This document shows, piece after piece, positions 44,704 through 49,360 of a stretch of 49,360 nucleotides of DNA. The DNA comes from Bacteroidales bacterium. Its GTDB lineage: Bacteria > Bacteroidota > Bacteroidia > Bacteroidales > F082. The position numbers and the translations under genes are program-made. The stretch is taken from NCBI GenBank assembly GCA_013141455.1, contig JABFQW010000007.1, forward strand, positions 1 to 49,360, read 5' to 3'. The notes beneath the pieces were generated by a model. The model was not told the origin of the DNA. It made no database searches and worked only from the letters and a program-made list of their open reading frames with translations. Position 1 is the stretch's first letter. Each line of letters starts with the position of its first letter.

Positions 44704-44705
44704 AT

Positions 44706-45051
44706 ATGGAAACCCATGAACACTCACATAATTTTGAACAACGTACAAAATATGTAGTATTCCTGACAGCTATTACTATGGTGGTTGAGATTGGGATTGG
44801 CTTTACCACCAACTCCATGTCACTCCTGGCCGATGGCTTACATATGGGTTCGCATGTACTGGCTATCAGGCATAGATAGGTGGTGTATCTTTGTTCGTAA
44901 AATTTCGGCAAACTCAAATTACATGGGCAATTCAAACAGAATTTTATCATTGTCGGGCTACAGCAGTGGGCTGATGTAGTTTATCTTTGCTTTTGTAATC
45001 CTTTACGAGGCATTTCAACGAATATACAGCCCCGCTGGCGCGGATTTGTAA
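44706..45051 (+). pseudogene. Broken cation diffusion facilitator (CDF, Zn/Co efflux) gene
   Basis: It begins normally: a His-rich N-terminus (METHEHSHNFEQRT), first membrane helix and NSMSLLADGLHMGSHVLAI, all typical of CDF efflux proteins. A frameshift near 44868-44880 brings a stop (44877-44879); the reading continues in another frame as WCIFVRKISANSNYMGNSNRILSLSGYSSGLM, hits a TAG at 44977-44979, and resumes as FIFAFVILYEAFQRIYSP before the homology ends in a palindromic repeat. Only about a third of the family's usual 300 residues remains. Non-functional as read. Confidence 0.85.
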
Positions 45052-45059
45052 TCCGTGCC
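45037..45059. repeat. Palindromic repeat at the pseudogene break
   Basis: GGCGCGGATT-TGT-AATCCGTGCC forms a 10-bp stem with one G-T pair. Similar GCGGATTTGTAATCCG sequences are familiar as dispersed repeats in Bacteroidetes. It marks exactly where the CDF homology stops. Confidence 0.6.
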
Positions 45060-45370
45060 AGATGATTAAGAAATTTGATAGATATATTCATTTCGTCAGC
45101 AAACATGCTGATTTGTTTTCCAATTGAAACACAAGCCAATCACAAACAATTGGTTCCAGACTCAAATGAACCAATTATTGGCTGTTTACTTTTCTTCAGA
45201 AATAATGTACTTTTATTTTTTCTTATTCAAAACTGTCCGGATAAAACAACATTCAGTGACAATTTGATTTTCGTTGAAACGAGCCAGATTATATTGAAAA
45301 CTGCGTAATTGTTAGTATTCGTATGAGAATAAGTACAAAGTAAATGTATAAATCACCAATAAAAGCAACC
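45052..45370. other. Intergenic region before the patatin gene
   Basis: About 320 nt, AT-rich, without a supported gene. An open frame of 77 codons (45075-45308) has no ribosome site or family resemblance; it may be scrambled remnant sequence from the event that truncated the CDF gene. Confidence 0.5.
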
Positions 45371-47206
45371 ATGGAAAAACAAAACACATTCCGGCTGGGA
45401 ATTTCAATGGCCGGGGCAATCTCAGCTGGCGCCTATACTGCCGGTGTAATGGATTATCTGATCGAAGCCCTCGAAAACTGGCAAAAAGCTAAGGATTTAG
45501 GTCTGCCTGGCGTACCAAAACATGATGTAATTGTAGAAGTACTCTGCGGCGCTTCGGCTGGCGGAATGACTGCAGTGATCACTTCGGCTGCCTTACAGAA
45601 GAGTTTCCCGCATATCACACCACAAAACTATAAAGAGGAACTAAACAAAGCCAACCCCCTATTCGACTCCTGGGTGAATCTGACAGAAGAACCCACAAAC
45701 GACATGATGAACCAGATGTTAAGTACCGTTGATATTCTGAATTCCCCTGATTTGAATCCTGATAAGGAGGTGCGTTCGGTGTTTAATTCATTGTTCATCG
45801 AGAAGATCGCAAAACGGACGCTCGATTCAATCATAAAAGACCCTGCCACGCAAAGACGGTATATTGCCGATGACATGGAACTCTTCACAACCATAACCAA
45901 TCTCAGGGGATTTAATTACGAACTGAAGTTTATCACCGCAAGCGGTAACCGCGAAGACCGCATGACATTACATAAAGATATTGTTCATTTTCAAATCAAT
46001 CCGGCGGGTAAATATAAGGATGACGGCAAAATTCCTATCCATTTTGACACGGCGAATGGATTAAACCGTAAGATGCTTATCGATGCGGCCATTGCGACCG
46101 GAGCATTTCCGATTGGGCTGGCACCACATGCTGTAGTGCGTGACCCGAAATACATCAACGATAATCCGTTACTCAAGATTAATCACGGTAAGAATTATAT
46201 TGTAAATCCGCTGAACGATTACAATGCCGTTTGTGTTGACGGTGGTGTTATCAACAACGAACCTTATGATTTAACCGAAACCATCCTGATCAACCGTCGT
46301 AAAGCAGAGATTACTTCGGAAAATGGTACCAAAAAAGCGAATGAATATTTTTTAGAAAGAAGTGCCTCCACCTTTGATACTACCATGCTGATTATCGATC
46401 CGTTCCCGAATTATGACGAAAAGCTATCGGCCAACTATTTTGAATTGTTCGCCGTAATGTTTGCTGCTCCTCAGCTTATTGGTGCCATGCGCCAGCAGTT
46501 GATGATCAAAACCGACCTGCTTGCACAGGCCTACGCCGATGATGATTTTACAAGATTTATGATAGCACCTATCCGCACAAAAGACGGTGCTACCCAGGAT
46601 TACAGCATTGCCTGTGGTTCATTGGGTGGATTTGGTGGATTTTTTGAAAAAGAATTCAGGATTCACGATTATATGCTTGGACGAAGGAATTGTCAACGAT
46701 TTATTCAGCAATATTTTTGTGTTCCAATTTTGGCCGGTAACCCGGTCATCCGGTTCGGGTATGATGATTTGGATGATCAATCGATCAGATTTTTTCAGTC
46801 GGAAGACACGAAATCGCTGCCCATCATCCCTGATATCCGAATCACCGACGACCAGACTACCTTCGCGAAACCACCGGTTGAAGGCGAATTCGACTATCCA
46901 TCCATTGGTTTGAAATACCTTCTTGATCTCGAAAGTAAGGTTGAAGTCCGATTTGATGCTGTGTTGAATAACATCACGAACGGCAAAAACCCGGGAAAAG
47001 AAAGCAGTGCAGCCAACCCGGTTGTGCAACGTATCAGAAAAAAATCATGGGTCGGACGCAACATCACCGGTCCGATCGGAAATTTCACTGCCGAAAAGTT
47101 CATCGGGATGGGGAAAATGGCTGCGAAAAGCATCGCGGCAAAAAAGTTTATCGATGCCGTGATTACAGATATGTATAAACGAGGTCTGTTGAAACAGGAT
47201 TGCTGA
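45371..47206 (+). CDS. Patatin-like phospholipase domain protein
   Basis: The protein has 611 residues from the ATG at 45371 (nine codons shorter than the longest frame, chosen because RLGISMAGAISAGAYTAGVMDYL directly follows). The patatin dyad is present: oxyanion loop SMAGAISAG, Ser62 in GASAGG and Asp290 in VCVDGG. No signal peptide, so cytoplasmic or membrane-peripheral. It would hydrolyse acyl chains of phospholipids. The large C-terminal part is less typical (a helix-rich tail around 540-611). It stands alone between repeat-rich gaps. Confidence 0.9.
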   Translation: MEKQNTFRLGISMAGAISAGAYTAGVMDYLIEALENWQKAKDLGLPGVPKHDVIVEVLCGASAGGMTAVITSAALQKSFPHITPQNYKEELNKANPLFDSWVNLTEEPTNDMMNQMLSTVDILNSPDLNPDKEVRSVFNSLFIEKIAKRTLDSIIKDPATQRRYIADDMELFTTITNLRGFNYELKFITASGNREDRMTLHKDIVHFQINPAGKYKDDGKIPIHFDTANGLNRKMLIDAAIATGAFPIGLAPHAVVRDPKYINDNPLLKINHGKNYIVNPLNDYNAVCVDGGVINNEPYDLTETILINRRKAEITSENGTKKANEYFLERSASTFDTTMLIIDPFPNYDEKLSANYFELFAVMFAAPQLIGAMRQQLMIKTDLLAQAYADDDFTRFMIAPIRTKDGATQDYSIACGSLGGFGGFFEKEFRIHDYMLGRRNCQRFIQQYFCVPILAGNPVIRFGYDDLDDQSIRFFQSEDTKSLPIIPDIRITDDQTTFAKPPVEGEFDYPSIGLKYLLDLESKVEVRFDAVLNNITNGKNPGKESSAANPVVQRIRKKSWVGRNITGPIGNFTAEKFIGMGKMAAKSIAAKKFIDAVITDMYKRGLLKQDC

Positions 47207-47645
47207 AACAAATTGAACAATCATTGGCTTATGTTTCGCATTTGCAATAGATAAAAGTATATATTTGAATCATAGCGATATATAAATAATATTTAGTCCT
47301 TTGCGGTAAAGTTCGGCAAGCTCACTGCATTGCTTAGTGTCTTTTGTGGTATAGCTAAAACCTGTTGCACAAAGTGTCACAAAGAAGACACAGAGGTACA
47401 CAAAGCGATTTGAATATTAAATTGAATTTGTAACATATGAATGGTTAACAGGCTATAGCTTTACGGCTCTCTGCGCAAAAACTCTGCGGTTCTCTGCGGA
47501 TAACTTTTTTTTACCGCAGAGTTACGCAAAGAAGACGCAGTGAACCGCAGAGTATTGTAATACCAGGTACGCAAGCGGATAATTATATAATTGTATCTGT
47601 TACAAATGAGAAACATGCTTATTAAATACTAAAAAAAACTGAATT
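47207..47645. repeat. Repeat-rich intergenic region (ACCGCAGAG family)
   Basis: About 440 nt without a gene. Arms ACTCTGCGGT (47481-47490) and ACCGCAGAGT (47513-47522) are perfectly complementary; CTCTGCGGTT (47482-47491) also pairs with AACCGCAGAG (47543-47552), so alternative hairpins exist. A related unit with CACAAAG/GAAGACACAG occurs at about 47370-47406. Units of this kind (CGCAGAGT, CGCAAAGAAGACGCAG) are a known type of dispersed non-coding repeat in many environmental genomes. Confidence 0.65.
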
Positions 47646-48428
47646 ATGAAGTTAATAATCAACAAAATGAAACCAATTGTGGTTTCCATAGGTTTTCTAC
47701 TGATATTGATGCTGATGTTTTCATGCGGGGGCGCCTCAGATCAAGCCTATCCAGAGTATGCCGAATCGGATATCGATTCCTCTGGTGTCAGTTTAGAGGT
47801 TGAAAAAAATAAAGAAGACAGTGTCATTATCCCTCCTGTTCATTCAGATGATCCTGATGTTCAAAAAAAATCAGCACGACTTGCTTACAATTATCCACCC
47901 GAAATGACACGATACAAATCGGAAGATATCAATGTATATGTCTCTATCGTGAACCCGACGAGTTTCGTGAAAGATACACTGATGAAAATTTTAGCCACCC
48001 AGCAGAGTCCATCCGGGAAAAAGACAGTTGATTCAATTGTTACAACTAACATACTACTGTATAAACGACTCCTGGTGGAGTTGATGGATCCTGATTCAGC
48101 TTTCACGGTAAAAAGAATATACGGAGAGGCCTGGCAGGAGGTAGATTCGACCGGAGACAACCGTTGGCGTTGGAGTGTGATCCCATTAACCGATGCTCCG
48201 GAAGCAAAACTTGTTATCAAGGTAATGGCCGAAAAACCTGTTGGAACACAGGTTTATATCGATGACAGAACTTTCTTTATCAAGGTAAAGATGGTTGGTA
48301 TCGGGCAAACCCTCCGAAGCTGGATAACCTATATGCAGGATAATAAAGGAATGGTTGTAACCGTCATTCTGATTCCGCTATTTGCCTATTTTGGAAAACG
48401 CTATTTCGATAGGAAATCAAAGAAATGA
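47646..48428 (+). CDS. Hypothetical lipoprotein with C-terminal membrane anchor
   Basis: A 260-residue protein not assigned to a family. Hydrophobic N-terminus with lipobox (LMLMFSC, then GGAS), an acidic low-complexity stretch (YPEYAESDIDSSG), a soluble core (about 75-215), and a C-terminal helix (VVTVILIPLFAYFGKRYF) with a basic tail. A second in-frame ATG eight codons in is an alternative start. The core (EMTRYKSEDINVYVSIVNP ... DDRTFFIKVKMVG) has the pattern of an immunoglobulin-like fold as seen in VWA/DUF adhesin-like proteins; function unknown. Confidence 0.75.
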   Translation: MKLIINKMKPIVVSIGFLLILMLMFSCGGASDQAYPEYAESDIDSSGVSLEVEKNKEDSVIIPPVHSDDPDVQKKSARLAYNYPPEMTRYKSEDINVYVSIVNPTSFVKDTLMKILATQQSPSGKKTVDSIVTTNILLYKRLLVELMDPDSAFTVKRIYGEAWQEVDSTGDNRWRWSVIPLTDAPEAKLVIKVMAEKPVGTQVYIDDRTFFIKVKMVGIGQTLRSWITYMQDNKGMVVTVILIPLFAYFGKRYFDRKSKK

Positions 48429-48569
48429 TACTTTATGGAAATGAATATCAATTCGTTTGTGATCATTTTAACAAGTTCTGCTTTTGTAACAAATTCATAA
48501 CTTTCCCGTTCAAAAGAAACGGTACTTTTGCATGAACAACAAAGTTATGTTCTATTAAATCCTCTATTT

Positions 48570-49360
48570 ATGCCTGATGAAAAAAAGAGATTAACACAGA
48601 GGGTTTACATCTTCGGGGCACTGATATTTATACTAACCGCCTGGTTTTCGGTTGGCTACAATCAATTTGATGAACATTTTCAGGTGATTGAGTTTGCCGG
48701 TTTGAAATTAGGACTTACCGAAAAAGCGAACCTGCCCTGGGAGTACGATTGCATGATGCGCCCCGCTTTACAGCCGCTGGTTGTGTTTTCATTTTATAAA
48801 ACCATATCCGTTATCGGGGTCACCAATCCTTTCCTAATTGCCTTTTTCATCAGGTTACTTTCAGCAGCGCTTACGTTTCTGAGTATTCATATGGTAATCA
48901 AACTATATGCCCCCGAAATACAGCATCGAAAAATTTACTTTGCCTTCATTCTGCTCTCCTTTTTTATGTGGTTTATTCCTTACAACAGTGTCAGGTTTTC
49001 ATCCGAGAACATTGCCGGCAGGGTATTTTTGATTGGTCTGGCCTGGTTTTTTCTCCGTAAGGAAAATAAGATGGCTGACTATTTTTTTACAGGTCTTTTG
49101 TTGGGAATATCATTCATCACACGATTTCAGGTGGCTTTTATGATCATTGGTTTTGCTGCATGGTTAGTAGTAATCCGAAAGGCCGGATTCAGAAATTTCA
49201 TGGCATTCGGCTCAGGTATTATCGTTGTTTCAGCCATTGGCGTGCTGATCGACCGATGGTACTATGGTGAATGGGTACTCACAACCTGGAATTATTTTCT
49301 ACAGAATATTCTTCTTGGTAAAGCTTCAGGATTTGGAACCAGTCCTTGGTGGTATTATAT
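48570..49360 (+). CDS. GT-C mannosyltransferase-like membrane protein (partial, runs off the window)
   Basis: An open frame from the ATG at 48570 with no stop before the window end (263 codons). It begins PDEKKRLTQRVYIFGALIF, then shows the GT-C hallmark YNQFDEHFQVIEF (acidic DE in the first loop), the RPALQPL segment and several membrane helices. This matches the Alg9/PIG-B/GT22-like group that uses lipid-linked sugars. It may begin a second envelope-glycan locus downstream. The C-terminal part is not visible. Confidence 0.85.
   Translation, partial: MPDEKKRLTQRVYIFGALIFILTAWFSVGYNQFDEHFQVIEFAGLKLGLTEKANLPWEYDCMMRPALQPLVVFSFYKTISVIGVTNPFLIAFFIRLLSAALTFLSIHMVIKLYAPEIQHRKIYFAFILLSFFMWFIPYNSVRFSSENIAGRVFLIGLAWFFLRKENKMADYFFTGLLLGISFITRFQVAFMIIGFAAWLVVIRKAGFRNFMAFGSGIIVVSAIGVLIDRWYYGEWVLTTWNYFLQNILLGKASGFGTSPWWYY

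Noticed and set aside
45075-45308. 77-codon open frame after the CDF pseudogene
   Set aside because: No family resemblance, no Shine-Dalgarno-like site, composition like the surrounding non-coding DNA.
1-49360. tRNA or rRNA genes
   Set aside because: No cloverleaf with a GTTCRANNC-type T-arm and no rRNA-like stretch was recognised on either strand by eye.

Overview
The window comes from a member of the Bacteroidota, probably an uncultured or environmental Bacteroidales/Marinilabiliales-like lineage (genus not resolvable by eye). Evidence: type IX secretion (T9SS) C-terminal sorting domains on two secreted proteins, a SusC-style TonB-dependent receptor paired with a DUF4249 lipoprotein, several FKBP lipoproteins in an ndk/DHH/gldI-like neighbourhood, TPR sensor kinases, AraC with an integral-membrane N-terminus, and promoters of the Bacteroidetes type (TTTG ... 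TAnnTTTG).

Layout. (1) 17-6390: surface polysaccharide module on the + strand (glycosyltransferase, hexapeptide acyltransferase, FkbM methyltransferase, GT2, T9SS beta-helix protein, zinc-ribbon methyltransferase). (2) 6392-9406: hybrid histidine kinase and a stand-alone receiver protein, ending in a clear terminator. (3) 9445-13242 (-): NrnA-type DHH phosphoesterase followed by three FKBP-type isomerase lipoproteins; divergent ndk at 13658. (4) 14074-17592: XRE repressor and, divergently, a TPR/HisKA_3 kinase plus LuxR-type regulator; the AT-rich spacer between them holds at least five TTAC-N4-GTAA palindromes. (5) 17699-21884 (-): T9SS subtilase and an M1-like metallopeptidase, separated by a long inverted-repeat element. 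(6) 21885-24491: a MITE-like element and a class V aminotransferase-like protein with a partial internal duplication.

(7) 24876-32522: a divergent Wadjet/Mks-type condensin operon (kleisin, KITE-like subunit, SMC ATPase, Toprim nuclease) with a fifth, tightly coupled AlbA_2/HATPase gene. This is the best candidate for a defence system in the window. (8) 32523-39000: a cassette-like stretch in which unrelated short transcription units (a MuiA/DUF4139 protein carrying a SusC-type insertion, a serine hydrolase with an NTF2 domain, an ABC pair, an NTF2-like protein) all read the same way and are separated by three copies of a structured repeat of about 110-170 bp. The repeat ends resemble integron attC core sites (GCATAAC ... 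GTTATGC). No integrase is in the window.

(9) 39237-45051: AraC regulator, TonB receptor, DUF4249 lipoprotein, membrane methyltransferase and a broken cation-diffusion-facilitator gene. (10) 45371-49360: patatin-like protein, a lipoprotein with C-terminal anchor, a repeat-rich gap, and the start of an Alg9/GT-C-like mannosyltransferase that runs off the window. No rRNA, tRNA, CRISPR array, integrase or transposase gene was found.
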